From Elusimicrobia bacterium GWA2_66_18 (GTDB lineage: Bacteria > Elusimicrobiota > Elusimicrobia > UBA1565 > UBA9628), in contig MGTX01000009.1 in assembly GCA_001799675.1 (NCBI GenBank), positions 1-64,000 of the forward strand: 64,000 nt of DNA, read 5' to 3'. The notes beneath the pieces were generated by a model. The model worked only from the letters and a program-made list of their open reading frames with translations, did no database searches and was not told the origin of the DNA. The translations under genes were made by a program, and so were the position numbers. Below are positions 24,389 through 33,633 of this stretch, piece by piece; position 1 is the first letter of the stretch, and the number at the start of each line of letters is the position of its first letter.

Positions 24389-25944
24389 TGGCCGTGACCG
24401 CGGCCTCCGAAAAGATCCTGATCCTGGACTTCGGGAGCCAGTACACCCAGCTCATCGCGCGGCGCTTGCGTGAACTGGAAGTCTACTGCGAGATATTTCC
24501 TTACAAAGCCTCGAAGACGCAGATCCAAGACGCCCGGCCGGCAGGCATCATCCTCTCGGGCGGCCCGGACTCCGTGCATCGCGCGGGCTCCCCGCGCCCC
24601 GACCCCTTCGTCTTCGAGGCGGGCGTGCCGGTGATGGGCATCTGCTACGGCATGCAGCTCCTCGTGGCGCTCCACGGCGGACAAGTGGCGCCCGCCAAGA
24701 AGCGGGAATACGGCCGCGCCGACCTCGAAATACTCTCCGACTCGCCTTTGTTCGCCGACCTCCCCAAACACCTCCAAGTCTGGATGAGCCACGGCGACGG
24801 AGCCGCCCGGCTCGACAACGGCTTTCGCGTCCTCGCGCGCACCAAATCGGCCCCCTTCGCGGCCATTTCCGACGAGAACAAGAACTGGTACGGCGTGCAG
24901 TTCCACCCGGAAGTCGTCCACACCCCGCTGGGCTCCAAGGTTCTCGAGAACTTCGCGCGCCGCATCTGCCGTTTTGAAAAGCGCTGGACCATGTCTTCGC
25001 TCCTCGACACCCAGGTCGCCGCCATCCGCGCCCAAGTCGGAGAGAAGGGCAAGGTCGTCTGCGCCCTCTCCGGCGGCGTGGATTCCTCGGTGGCGGCCGC
25101 CCTCATCTCCCGCGCCATCGGCGAGCGCCTCCACTGCATCTACGTCGATACCGGCCTGGGACGCCACGGCGACCGCGAACGCGCCGAACGGGTGCTCGGC
25201 CGGGAGTTGAAGCTTAACCTCAAGATCGTCGACTCCTCAAAGCTGTTCCTGAGTCGCCTCAAGGGCGTCTCCGACCCCGAGAAGAAGCGCAGGATCGTCG
25301 GCAAGAGCTTCATCGAGGTCTTCGACAAGGAGGCCCGCCGCATCAAGGGCGTCGAGTTCCTCGCCCAGGGGACCCTCTATCCCGACGTGATCGAGTCCGT
25401 TTCCGTGCACGGCCCCTCCGCCGTCATCAAGAGTCACCACAACGTGGGCGGCCTTCCCAAGAAGATGAAGCTCCGGCTCGTCGAGCCCGTGCGCATGCTG
25501 TTCAAGGACGAGGTCCGCCTCCTGGGCAAGGAACTGGGCATCTCCGCCGAGCTCCTGGGCATGCACCCCTTTCCGGGACCAGGCCTGGCGATCCGCATTC
25601 TCGGCGCCGTCACGCCCGGAATCCTAAAAACCCTGCGCGACGCCGACCTCATCATGCGCTCCGAACTCAAGGACTCCGGCTGGTACGACAAGGTCTGGCA
25701 GGCCTTCGTGGTCATTCTCCCCTCCGTACGCTCGGTCGGCGTGATGGGCGACGAGCGCACCTATGAGAACACCGTCGTCGTGCGCTCGGTCGACAGCCGC
25801 GACGGCATGACCGCGGACTGGTCGCGCCTGCCTCACGACCTGCTCCAGAGAATCTCCAGCCGCATCGTCGGCGAGGTCAAGGGCGTCAACCGCGTAGCCT
25901 ACGACATCTCCTCCAAGCCTCCGGCCACCATCGAATGGGAGTGA
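24388..25944 (+). CDS. guaA: GMP synthase (glutamine-hydrolysing)
   Basis: 518 aa, converting XMP to GMP with ATP and glutamine. N-terminal class I glutamine amidotransferase: nucleophile Cys in MGICYGMQLLVALHGG and His/Glu in VQFHPEVVHTP. Middle ATP pyrophosphatase with P-loop ALSGGVDSSVAAAL (about residue 230). C-terminal dimerisation domain ends GVNRVAYDISSKPPATIEWE, the usual PPxTIEWE terminus. The start ATG overlaps the guaB3 stop; the longer in-frame extension inside guaB3 is rejected. Its end overlaps purC by ten bases. Confidence 0.97.
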   Translation: MAVTAASEKILILDFGSQYTQLIARRLRELEVYCEIFPYKASKTQIQDARPAGIILSGGPDSVHRAGSPRPDPFVFEAGVPVMGICYGMQLLVALHGGQVAPAKKREYGRADLEILSDSPLFADLPKHLQVWMSHGDGAARLDNGFRVLARTKSAPFAAISDENKNWYGVQFHPEVVHTPLGSKVLENFARRICRFEKRWTMSSLLDTQVAAIRAQVGEKGKVVCALSGGVDSSVAAALISRAIGERLHCIYVDTGLGRHGDRERAERVLGRELKLNLKIVDSSKLFLSRLKGVSDPEKKRRIVGKSFIEVFDKEARRIKGVEFLAQGTLYPDVIESVSVHGPSAVIKSHHNVGGLPKKMKLRLVEPVRMLFKDEVRLLGKELGISAELLGMHPFPGPGLAIRILGAVTPGILKTLRDADLIMRSELKDSGWYDKVWQAFVVILPSVRSVGVMGDERTYENTVVVRSVDSRDGMTADWSRLPHDLLQRISSRIVGEVKGVNRVAYDISSKPPATIEWE

Positions 25945-26834
25945 CGACCACCGTGCCCGCCTCCATCGACATCCCCGGCCTGAAGCTTCTGCGTCGCGGG
26001 AAGGTCCGCGACGTCTACGATCTCGGCGAGAATCTTCTCATGGTCGCCTCCGACCGTCTCTCGGCCTTTGACGTCGTCCTCCCCACGCCCATCCCGGACA
26101 AGGGCAGGATCCTCACCAAGGCCGCCCTTTTCTGGTTCTCGCTCACCCGGGACCTCGTGGAGAATCATCTCGTCGCCTCCGAGTTCGATCCCATCCAAGC
26201 CGCGCTGCCCAAGGGAGTGCGGCTGGACCGCGCCTGGTTCGACGGCCGCATGATGCTCGTCAAGAAAGCGGAGCGTGTGGACGCCGAATGCGTCGCGCGC
26301 GCCTATCTCGCGGGGTCCGGCTGGAAGCAATACCGCGAGACCGGCGTCGTAGGCGGCCATCGCTTGCCTCCGGGACTCCGTGAGGCGGATAAACTGCCGC
26401 AGCCGATCTTCACGCCGGCCACGAAAGCGGATGAAGGCCACGACGAGAACATCACCCGGGAACGCCTCGCCGAACTCGTGGGCGCCGACCTTGCCAAGGA
26501 CTTGGAGCGGCTCACTTTGAAGATATTCGACCGCGCGTCGTCCCTCCTGGAAAAACGCGGACTCCTCCTGGCCGACACGAAATTCGAATTCGGCTTCATC
26601 AACGATCGATTGTGCCTGATCGACGAGCTGTTGACCCCGGATTCGTCCCGTATCTGGGAAGCCTCGGCGTGGAAGCCGGGAGAGACTCCCGACGGATTCG
26701 ACAAGCAATATGTGAGAGATTGGCTGGAGCGAGCCGGCTGGAACAAGCGTCCGCCGGCCCCCGCCCTTCCCGCCGAGGTCGTCGAGGGCGCCTTATCCCG
26801 CTACCGGAACTTCCTCAAGAAGGTGACCTCATGA
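25935..26834 (+). CDS. purC: SAICAR synthetase PurC
   Basis: Phosphoribosylaminoimidazole-succinocarboxamide synthase, 299 aa, which joins aspartate to CAIR. Typical motifs: LLRRGKVRDVYDLG and ASDRLSAFDVVLPTPIP at the N-terminus, ECVARAYLAGSGWKQY, then LADTKFEFGF and IDELLTPDSSRIW. The length fits the longer (yeast-like) type rather than the 240-aa type. The start overlaps guaA by ten bases and the stop overlaps purS (ATGA). Confidence 0.96.
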   Translation: MGVTTTVPASIDIPGLKLLRRGKVRDVYDLGENLLMVASDRLSAFDVVLPTPIPDKGRILTKAALFWFSLTRDLVENHLVASEFDPIQAALPKGVRLDRAWFDGRMMLVKKAERVDAECVARAYLAGSGWKQYRETGVVGGHRLPPGLREADKLPQPIFTPATKADEGHDENITRERLAELVGADLAKDLERLTLKIFDRASSLLEKRGLLLADTKFEFGFINDRLCLIDELLTPDSSRIWEASAWKPGETPDGFDKQYVRDWLERAGWNKRPPAPALPAEVVEGALSRYRNFLKKVTS

Positions 26835-27331
26835 GCGTAAGACCACTGCCCCTCCTCACGCATCTCATCGAAGTGCGCTTGCGTCCCGAGTTTACCGACG
26901 CCGAAGGGGCCGGAGCCCTGATGCTCCTGCAGGGCTCGGGGCTGAGTTCCATCAAGGAAACCCGCGTCTGCCGCCTCTATGAAATCAAGGGGCCCCTCAG
27001 CGGCAACCAGGTCCAGCAGGCGGCCAAGGACCTCCTCTGCGACGGGGTGACGCAGGAGTTCCGCGTGCTCTCCCCCTCCCACGCGCCGCTCAACGGCATG
27101 AACTTCTGGCGCGTCGAGGTCTGGCTTAAGCCGACCGTCACCGACCCCGTCGGCGAGACCGTGCGCTCGGCCGTAGCCGAGATGGGCCTGCCGCGCCCCG
27201 ACTCCGTGCGCTGCGCGCTGGTCTACCGTCTCGTGGGGCGCTCGACCAAACCCCAGATCGAGAAGGCCTTCTCGAAGTCCCTGGCCAACCTCCTCATCCA
27301 CCGCTGCGTCGTCTCGGAGGCCCACCCTTGA
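26831..27331 (+). CDS. purS: Tandem-domain PurS, FGAM synthase subunit
   Basis: PurS normally has about 80 residues and dimerises to bridge PurL and PurQ. This protein has 166 residues and shows two PurS-like halves. The first (about 8-78) includes HLIEVRLRPEFTDAEG and ends EFRVLS. The second (about 90-160) includes FWRVEVWLKPTVTDPVGET and AVAEMGLPRPDSVRCALVYR. Both share the V-x-[VL]-[RK]-P-x-x-[TL]-D-[AP]-x-G pattern. The fused form may provide in one chain what a PurS dimer normally supplies. It overlaps purC (ATGA) and purL (TTGA). Position directly before purL and purQ supports the call. Confidence 0.85.
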   Translation: MSVRPLPLLTHLIEVRLRPEFTDAEGAGALMLLQGSGLSSIKETRVCRLYEIKGPLSGNQVQQAAKDLLCDGVTQEFRVLSPSHAPLNGMNFWRVEVWLKPTVTDPVGETVRSAVAEMGLPRPDSVRCALVYRLVGRSTKPQIEKAFSKSLANLLIHRCVVSEAHP

Positions 27332-29760
27332 GTTCATCCGTCGCCGAACATCCCGCCGCATCCGATGATTTCTCCATCGTCGGGAAGTCCGTCAAGGAAC
27401 TCCGCGCCCTGGGAGATCATCGCCACTTGTCCCTCAACGACGCCGAGTGGGCGGCCGTCCAAGCCCACTTCAAGCTCCTGAAGCGCGAGCCGAGCCTGGC
27501 CGAGATCGAGACCATCGCCCAGACCTGGTCCGAGCACTGCAAGCACAAGATCTTCACCAGCCCCATCCGCTACACGGAAGGCCGTAAGACCCGCACGATC
27601 AAGAACCTCTTCCAGGAGACGATCGTCGCGGCGACCGAGGCGCTCCAGAAGCCCTGGTGCCTGTCGGTCTTCGAGGACAACGCGGGCGTCATCTCCTTCG
27701 GCAAGAAGTGGGCGCTGGCCTTCAAGGCCGAGACCCACAACCCCCCTTCCGCGCTCGAACCCTACGGGGGCGCGGCGACCGGGGTCGGCGGAGTCGTGCG
27801 CGACATCCTGGGCTGCGGCCTCGGAGCCAAGCCCGTCTTGAACACGGATGTCTTTTGCTTCGGCCGGCCGGACTATAAGGGTTTCCTGCCTGAAGGCGCC
27901 CACCACCCGGTGCGGACCTTGCGCGGCGTGGTCGCGGGCGTGCGCGACTACGGCAACCGCATGGGCATCCCCACCGCAGGCGGGGGCATCTGGTTCGACG
28001 ACGATTACCGCCTCAACCCCCTCGTCTTCTGCGGCACGGTCGGGCTGCTCCCGCAATGGGCCGTCAAGAAGGAGGTCAAACCCGGCGACCTCATCGTGGC
28101 AGCGGGCGGACGCACGGGCCGCGACGGCCTTCACGGCGCGACCTTCTCCTCGGCCGTCCTCGGCGCGGACGCCCCCTCCTCCGCGGTGCAGATCGGCCAC
28201 GCCATCATCGAGAAACGAGTGCTCGACGCTCTCCTTCGCGCGCGAGACCGCCGCCTCTATCGCAGCGTGACCGACTGCGGCGCGGGCGGCTTCTCCTCGG
28301 CCGTGGGTGAGCTCGCCGCGCGCTGCGGCGCGCGGGTGCGCCTGGAAGCCGCGCCGCTCAAGGTTTCCGATCTGGAGAGCTGGGAGATCTGGCTCTCCGA
28401 GTCCCAGGAGAGAATGGTTCTGGCCGTGCCGGCCAAGAACCTCAAGGCCCTCGAGGCCGTCTTCGCCGCCGAGGGCTGCGAGACCGCGGTCATCGGAGAG
28501 TTCACGCGCACCGGCCGCCTCGAGGTCCTGCACCACGCGAACGCGGTCGTCGACCTCGACATGAAATTCCTCCACAAGGGCCTGCCCCGCATCGAGAGGG
28601 AGGCGGTCTGGAACGCGCCCTCCGCGACGAAGCCTTCGGGCGGGGCCGACAAGAAACTCTCGCAGGCCCTGAAGGAAGCCGTCGGGCATCTCAACGTCTG
28701 CTCGCGCGAGTGGGTGATCCGCCAGTACGACCACGAAGTCCAGGGCGGGACCGTGATCAAGCCTCTGCAGGGCGTGCGCCACGACGGGCCCGGCGACGCC
28801 TGCGTCATCTGGCCCCACACGGCCACCGGAGACATGGACGACTTCTCCGGTTTCTCGGTCGCGCACGGGCTCAACCCCGAGTACGGCCGCTTCGACCCGT
28901 ACTGGATGGCCCTGGCCTGCGTGGACGAGGCCCTGCGCAACCTGACCTGCGTCGGCGCCGACCCGTCGCGGGCGGCGCTCCTGGACAACTTCTGCTGGGC
29001 CAGTCCCGAAGACCCCAAGCAGTTGGGCGCTCTCGTGCGCGCGGCCGAGGGCTGCCGCGACGCGGCCAAGGGCTTCGCCGCGCCCTTCATCTCGGGCAAG
29101 GACAGCCTCTACAACCAATCCAAGGACGAGAAGGGCCGAGAACTTCCCATCCCGGGGACCCTGCTCATCTCCGCCATCGCCACGATCCCGGACACGCGCA
29201 AGGCCCTGACGATGGACTTCAAGGGCCCGGGCAACGCCCTCTACCTCATCGGCCGGACCAACGACGAGATGGGCGGCTCGCTCTACCACCGGCTTCTGGG
29301 CCGCGCGGGCGGAGAGGTCCCGAAGGTCTGTCCCGTGACCGCGCTCGACGGCTTCAAGTCGCTCCATGCGGCGATCCTCAAGGGCCTCGTCCTCTCCGCC
29401 CACGACCTCTCCGACGGCGGGCTGGCGGTGGCCGCGACCGAGATGGGCTTCTCCGGCGAGTTCGGCTGTCTCGTGGATCTCGACGAGATGCCGCGCGACC
29501 CGCGCATCTACTCCAACGAAACCCTCCTCTTCTCCGAGAGCCCGAGCCGCATCCTCATCGAGATCAAGCCCGAGGATGAGGGTTCTTTCCTGCGCCACTT
29601 CGGCAAGGCGGCAAAGGCGGCCGCGGTGCGGCGCATCGGCCAGACCACGGCCAACCCCATCTTCAAGGTCGTGGGCCTCGACGGCTCGACCATCCTGGAG
29701 GAATCGCTCCGGGAACTCAAGGAAGGCTGGCAGAAGACGCTGCCGGCCATGTTGGCATGA
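27328..29760 (+). CDS. purL: FGAM synthase, PurL subunit (small type)
   Basis: 810-aa synthetase subunit of phosphoribosylformylglycinamidine synthase, somewhat longer than the usual 730-760 aa. N-terminal QTWSEHCKHKIF contains the catalytic His; ETHNPPSALEPYGGAATGVG and the GGRTGRDGLHGATFSSAVLG stretch form the ATP site; GKDSLYNQ and AHDLSDGGLAVAATEMGF are in the second half. It starts with TTG, preceded by GGAGG at seven bases and overlapping the purS stop. Works with PurS and PurQ, encoded on both sides. The very long open frame on the opposite strand is a codon-bias shadow. Confidence 0.96.
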   Translation: MSSSVAEHPAASDDFSIVGKSVKELRALGDHRHLSLNDAEWAAVQAHFKLLKREPSLAEIETIAQTWSEHCKHKIFTSPIRYTEGRKTRTIKNLFQETIVAATEALQKPWCLSVFEDNAGVISFGKKWALAFKAETHNPPSALEPYGGAATGVGGVVRDILGCGLGAKPVLNTDVFCFGRPDYKGFLPEGAHHPVRTLRGVVAGVRDYGNRMGIPTAGGGIWFDDDYRLNPLVFCGTVGLLPQWAVKKEVKPGDLIVAAGGRTGRDGLHGATFSSAVLGADAPSSAVQIGHAIIEKRVLDALLRARDRRLYRSVTDCGAGGFSSAVGELAARCGARVRLEAAPLKVSDLESWEIWLSESQERMVLAVPAKNLKALEAVFAAEGCETAVIGEFTRTGRLEVLHHANAVVDLDMKFLHKGLPRIEREAVWNAPSATKPSGGADKKLSQALKEAVGHLNVCSREWVIRQYDHEVQGGTVIKPLQGVRHDGPGDACVIWPHTATGDMDDFSGFSVAHGLNPEYGRFDPYWMALACVDEALRNLTCVGADPSRAALLDNFCWASPEDPKQLGALVRAAEGCRDAAKGFAAPFISGKDSLYNQSKDEKGRELPIPGTLLISAIATIPDTRKALTMDFKGPGNALYLIGRTNDEMGGSLYHRLLGRAGGEVPKVCPVTALDGFKSLHAAILKGLVLSAHDLSDGGLAVAATEMGFSGEFGCLVDLDEMPRDPRIYSNETLLFSESPSRILIEIKPEDEGSFLRHFGKAAKAAAVRRIGQTTANPIFKVVGLDGSTILEESLRELKEGWQKTLPAMLA

Positions 29761-30530
29761 ATCATCCCAAGGTCCTGGTCCTGCGCGCCGCGGGAGTGAA
29801 CTGCGAACTCGAAACAGCCGGCGCGTTCGCCGCCGTCGGCGGCAAACCCGAGTTGGTCCACATCTCGGAGCTCCGCGGCGGCAAGAAGCGTCTCATGGAC
29901 TACGCCGTCCTCGCCATCCCGGGCGGCTTCTCCTACGGCGACGACGTGGGCGCGGGGAAGGTCCTCGCCAACCAGATCCGCCACACGCTGACCGATCTGC
30001 GGCAGTTCGTGCGCCTGGGCCGCCCGGTCATCGGCATCTGCAACGGCTTCCAGGCCCTGGTCAAGTCCGGCATTCTTCCCCACTCCAACGCCTGCGACCA
30101 GACCGCCAGCTTTACGGTCAACGACTCCGGCCGCTTCGAGGCGCGCTGGACGCACCTGAGGCTGAACATCCAGTCGTCCTGCCTGTTCTTCAAAGGCCTG
30201 CCCGAGATGATCGAGCTCCCCGTGGCTCACGGCGAGGGCAAGCTGGTGCTGAAGAGCCCGCGCCATCTCGAGGATCTCAAGAAGAATAAGTCCATCGCCC
30301 TCCAATACGTCACCGAGGACGGCAAGCTCCTGGGCTATCCGCACAATCCGAACGGCTCCATCTTCAACATCGCCGGCCTCACCAACCCCGAGGGCAACGT
30401 CCTCGGCCTCATGCCCCACCCCGAGCGCTTCGTCGCCGTCCAGCAGCACCCCAACTGGACCCGCCAGACCTATCGCAAGCAGGCGATCGGCCTGGAGATG
30501 TTCCGCAACGCCGTCATCCACGCGAGGTAG
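29757..30530 (+). CDS. purQ: FGAM synthase, glutaminase subunit PurQ
   Basis: 257-aa class I glutamine amidotransferase that feeds ammonia to PurL. The nucleophile is in RPVIGICNGFQALVKSG (Cys about residue 96). The oxyanion loop is PGGFSYGDDVGAGKVLANQ and the His/Glu pair lies in GLMPHPERFV. The chain is slightly longer than typical PurQ (about 225 aa), with extra residues near SCLFFKGLPEMIELP. The ATG overlaps the purL stop (ATGA). Confidence 0.96.
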   Translation: MNHPKVLVLRAAGVNCELETAGAFAAVGGKPELVHISELRGGKKRLMDYAVLAIPGGFSYGDDVGAGKVLANQIRHTLTDLRQFVRLGRPVIGICNGFQALVKSGILPHSNACDQTASFTVNDSGRFEARWTHLRLNIQSSCLFFKGLPEMIELPVAHGEGKLVLKSPRHLEDLKKNKSIALQYVTEDGKLLGYPHNPNGSIFNIAGLTNPEGNVLGLMPHPERFVAVQQHPNWTRQTYRKQAIGLEMFRNAVIHAR

Positions 30531-30533
30531 CCA

Positions 30534-31910
30534 ATGTGCGGGATCTTCGCGGTCGCCGGCCGGCCTGACGCGGCCGAGCTGACCCAGCTCGGGCTCTTCG
30601 CCCTCCAGCATCGGGGACAGGAGTCGGCCGGCATCGTGACGGCCGGCAAGGAGGCTGAACTCCACGCCCACATCGGCATGGGTTTGGTCAGCGAAGTCTT
30701 CGCCATGGGCGAAGCGGCGGCGCTCGAAGGTCGCGTCGCGATCGGCCACGTGCGCTACGCCACGACTGGAGCCAGCCAGCTCAAGAACGCCCAACCCCTC
30801 GTCTTCAAGACGGGCCACGGCCCCTTGGCCATCGCCCACAACGGCAACCTCACCAACGCCTTGCAGGTCAAGAAAAAACTGGAGGCCAGAGGCGCCATCT
30901 TCCAATCCTCGACCGACTCCGAGGTCATCGTCCACCTCCTGGCCCGCCAGGAGGGCCCCGTCGAGGACGCCCTCATCGCCAGCCTGCGCCAAGTGTCGGG
31001 CGCCTACTCGCTCCTCCTGCTCACGCCCGACAAGCTCATCGCGGCGCGCGACCCCTACGGCTTCCGGCCGTTGATCCTCGGCCGCCTCGGCGCGACGCAC
31101 GTCTTCGCCTCCGAGACCTCCGGCCTCAACCTCGTGGGCGCCGAAACGGTGCGCGAACTCGAGCCCGGAGAGATGGTCATCGTCGAAGGATCCAAACTCA
31201 GGTCTCTCAAGCCCTTCGAGCCCGTCTCCCAGCAGGCGCGCTGCGTCTTCGAACAGGTCTACTTCGCGCGTCCCGATTCCGTGATCTTCGGCCGGGGCGT
31301 GCAAGCCGCGCGCCGCGACCTGGGCCGCGCGCTCGCCCGCGAGATGCGGGGCGTCAAAGCCGATATCGTCGTCCCCGTTCCCGACTCCGGCGTCTCCGCC
31401 GCCCTCGGCTTCTCCGAGGAGTCCGGCATCCCCTTCGAGATGGGCCTGGTGCGCTCCCACTACGTCAGCCGCACCTTCATCAAGCCGACGCAGGAGCTGC
31501 GCGAGAAGGCCGCGATGCTCAAGCTCGCCCCCGTGCCCGAGGCCCTGCGCGGCAAGCGCGTCCTCCTCGTCGACGACTCGATCGTGCGGGGCACCACCTC
31601 CAAGAGGATCTGCCGGAACCTGCGCGAGGCGGGAGCGCGTGAGATCCACATGGGCGTGACCTCTCCGCCCATCGTCTCGCCCTGCTACTACGGCATCGAC
31701 ACCCCGCGCGGCTCCGAGCTCATCGCCAACGTCAAGTCCCCGGAAGAGATCCGTAAGTTCCTCGGCGTCGACAGCCTCCAGCACCTGAGCCTGGCCGGCA
31801 TGCTGCGCGCCGTCGGCAAGGGCGACGAGTCCGGCTGGTGCACCGCCTGCTTCACCCGCCGCTACCCGACCCCCATCCCCGATTACCAGGTAGCGGAGGC
31901 CGTGAAGTAA
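30534..31910 (+). CDS. purF: Amidophosphoribosyltransferase PurF
   Basis: 458 aa, first committed step of purine synthesis (PRPP + Gln to phosphoribosylamine). The N-terminal Cys nucleophile is residue 2 (MCGIFAVAG), so no propeptide is present. The PRPP motif VLLVDDSIVRGTTS is at about 345. Cysteines in ARCVFEQVYFARPDS, IVSPCYYGID and WCTACFTRRYP match the four 4Fe-4S ligands of the Bacillus-type enzyme, so an oxygen-sensitive cluster is likely. It lies three bases after purQ and six before a small membrane protein gene. Confidence 0.96.
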   Translation: MCGIFAVAGRPDAAELTQLGLFALQHRGQESAGIVTAGKEAELHAHIGMGLVSEVFAMGEAAALEGRVAIGHVRYATTGASQLKNAQPLVFKTGHGPLAIAHNGNLTNALQVKKKLEARGAIFQSSTDSEVIVHLLARQEGPVEDALIASLRQVSGAYSLLLLTPDKLIAARDPYGFRPLILGRLGATHVFASETSGLNLVGAETVRELEPGEMVIVEGSKLRSLKPFEPVSQQARCVFEQVYFARPDSVIFGRGVQAARRDLGRALAREMRGVKADIVVPVPDSGVSAALGFSEESGIPFEMGLVRSHYVSRTFIKPTQELREKAAMLKLAPVPEALRGKRVLLVDDSIVRGTTSKRICRNLREAGAREIHMGVTSPPIVSPCYYGIDTPRGSELIANVKSPEEIRKFLGVDSLQHLSLAGMLRAVGKGDESGWCTACFTRRYPTPIPDYQVAEAVK

Positions 31911-31916
31911 CGCCGC

Positions 31917-32330
31917 ATGGTCCTCCGTCCGCCGCGCAAGCCGTTCGGCTGGGGCGCCTTCCTGAAGACCCTCCCGCTCCAGCCCGTCCCGGTCTGGCTC
32001 CTCCTCGGCCTGCTCGCGCAGCCCGCGGCGCGCGCCGCGCCCTGGCTGATGCGCGCTTCCTGCGAAGGCCGCCCGCGCGCGGCCCTGGCCGCCGCCGTGA
32101 TGGTCGTCTACGTCGTCTTCGCGATGCCGCTCGGCGCCGGGGGCTTCTACCTCCTGTTCGGCCGCCAGCGGCTCGCCGACGTCCGGCACCGCTTCATCGC
32201 CGACCTCTCCCTTCTGCTGGTCGCCGCGGTCAGCCTCCTCGCCGTCGTCCGGTTCGCAGCGGCGCTGGCCCAGGCCTGGCCCGCCCTTCAGCCGGGTCTC
32301 ATCCCCCTGCGCGACGCCTGCTGGCAATGA
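31917..32330 (+). CDS. Small predicted membrane protein between purF and purD
   Basis: 137 aa, not recognised. Hydrophobic stretches near VPVWLLLGLLAQPAARA (about 25-40), LAAAVMVVYVVFAMPLGAGG (about 58-78) and LSLLLVAAVSLLAVVRFAAA (about 98-118) suggest two to three helices, with a basic N-terminus. It begins six bases after purF and has the same orientation, so it is probably co-transcribed. An overlapping frame (31838-32374) is Arg/Pro-rich and looks like a shadow. No catalytic motif is visible and no role in purine synthesis is implied. Confidence 0.6.
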   Translation: MVLRPPRKPFGWGAFLKTLPLQPVPVWLLLGLLAQPAARAAPWLMRASCEGRPRAALAAAVMVVYVVFAMPLGAGGFYLLFGRQRLADVRHRFIADLSLLLVAAVSLLAVVRFAAALAQAWPALQPGLIPLRDACWQ

Positions 32331-32334
32331 TCGG

Positions 32335-32370
32335 TTGTTCGCGCCGGTCCCGAGTGTGTATGATGGGATC
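32335..32370 (+). promoter_or_regulatory. Internal promoter upstream of purD, apparently leaderless
   Basis: -35 TTGTTC (32335-32340), an 18-base spacer and -10 TATGAT (32359-32364) with a preceding TGTG extension, then six bases and the GTG start of purD at 32371. No ribosome binding site fits the GTG. The promoter lies in the only sizeable gap (40 bases) inside the purine operon. Confidence 0.55.
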
Positions 32371-33633
32371 GTGAAGGTACTGCTCCTCGGCTCAGGCGGG
32401 CGCGAGCACGCCATCGCCTGGTCCCTCTCCCGGAGCCCGCTCTTGACCAAGCTCTGGGCGGCGCCCGGCTCCGACGCCATGGCCGCGCTGGCCGAGCGCG
32501 TCGACCTCGAAGCGCTCGACCCGGACGCCGTCGCGCGCTTCGCCCGCGAGAATGGCGTGGAACTGGTCTTCATCGGCCCCGAGGCCCCGCTGGCGGCCGG
32601 CGTCGGCGACGCGGCGCGCGCGGCCGGCGTCCCCGTCTTCGGCCCGTCGAAGGCCGCGGCGCGCCTGGAGACCTCCAAGGCCTTCGCCAAGGATTTCATG
32701 GCCCGCCACGCCATCCCCACGGCGCGCTCGCTCTGCTGCGAGGGAACGGCCGCCGCCAAGGACGCCGCGCGCGCCTTAGGTGGGAAGTGCGCGGTCAAGG
32801 CGGACGGCCTCGCCGCGGGCAAGGGCGTGATCGTCTGCCGCGCCTTCCCCGAGGCCGAGGCCGCGGTCGATCTGCTCTGCGCCACCACGGCCGGCAAGAC
32901 CCTCATCGTCGAGGAACTCCTCGACGGCCCCGAACTCACGGTCATGGTCCTGACCGATGGACGCGCCTGCGCGGTCCTGCCGCCGAGCCGGGATCATAAG
33001 CGCCTCCATGACGGCGACCAGGGCCCCAACACCGGCGGCATGGGCGCGCTGGCGCCGGCTCCCGTGCCCGCCGGGACCTGGAAACGAATCATGGACGAAA
33101 TCCTGGCCCCCACCATGGCCGGCCTGACGGATGACGGCCTGGATTACCGCGGCGCCCTCTACGCGGGGATCATGCTGACCCAGGCGGGACCGAAGCTTCT
33201 GGAGTACAACGCCCGGTTCGGCGACCCGGAGACGCAGGCCGTCCTGCCGCTCCTGGACGCCGATCTTCTCACCCTAGCCCGAGACTGCGCGATGGGCGAG
33301 CTCATCGCAGGCGTCATCCCCGCCAAGCCCGGAGCCTGCGTCGCCATCACCCTGGCCAGCCCCGGCTATCCCGATTCAACGAAGGCGGGAACGCCGCTGG
33401 ATCTGTCCGGAGCCGAGGGGTTGACGGGCGTGTTGATCTTCCACGCCGGAACGCAGCGCGGCGCGAAGGGTTGGATCGCGACGGGCGGACGCGTGCTGAC
33501 CGTCGTCGGCCGCGGGACGGACCTGGCCGACGCGCGCGCGCGCGCCTACGCCGCGGTCGCCGCGCTCCAGGTCCCGGGACTGCACTACCGTCGCGACATC
33601 GCCGCCAAGGCGCTGGGGAGGACCGTGGCATGA
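32371..33633 (+). CDS. purD: Phosphoribosylamine-glycine ligase PurD
   Basis: GAR synthetase, 420 aa, an ATP-grasp enzyme. The start [19 protein letters not shown] is the canonical PurD N-terminus, beginning at GTG 32371. Further motifs: [51 protein letters not shown] and [13 protein letters not shown] 12-residue upstream extension overlaps the promoter and is rejected. Its stop overlaps the purE ATG. Together with PurF and PurN it completes the first three steps of the pathway. Confidence 0.96.
   Translation: MKVLLLGSGGREHAIAWSLSRSPLLTKLWAAPGSDAMAALAERVDLEALDPDAVARFARENGVELVFIGPEAPLAAGVGDAARAAGVPVFGPSKAAARLETSKAFAKDFMARHAIPTARSLCCEGTAAAKDAARALGGKCAVKADGLAAGKGVIVCRAFPEAEAAVDLLCATTAGKTLIVEELLDGPELTVMVLTDGRACAVLPPSRDHKRLHDGDQGPNTGGMGALAPAPVPAGTWKRIMDEILAPTMAGLTDDGLDYRGALYAGIMLTQAGPKLLEYNARFGDPETQAVLPLLDADLLTLARDCAMGELIAGVIPAKPGACVAITLASPGYPDSTKAGTPLDLSGAEGLTGVLIFHAGTQRGAKGWIATGGRVLTVVGRGTDLADARARAYAAVAALQVPGLHYRRDIAAKALGRTVA

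Noticed and set aside
27334-29598. 754-codon open frame on the minus strand opposite purL
   Set aside because: Antisense to conserved PurL motifs along its whole length, so it is a shadow.
29508-32945. 1145-codon open frame on the minus strand opposite purL-purD
   Set aside because: It lies antisense to five clear purine genes, is Glu/Gly/Arg/Val-rich and has no recognisable motif. Such frames arise from GC-rich third positions on the coding strand.
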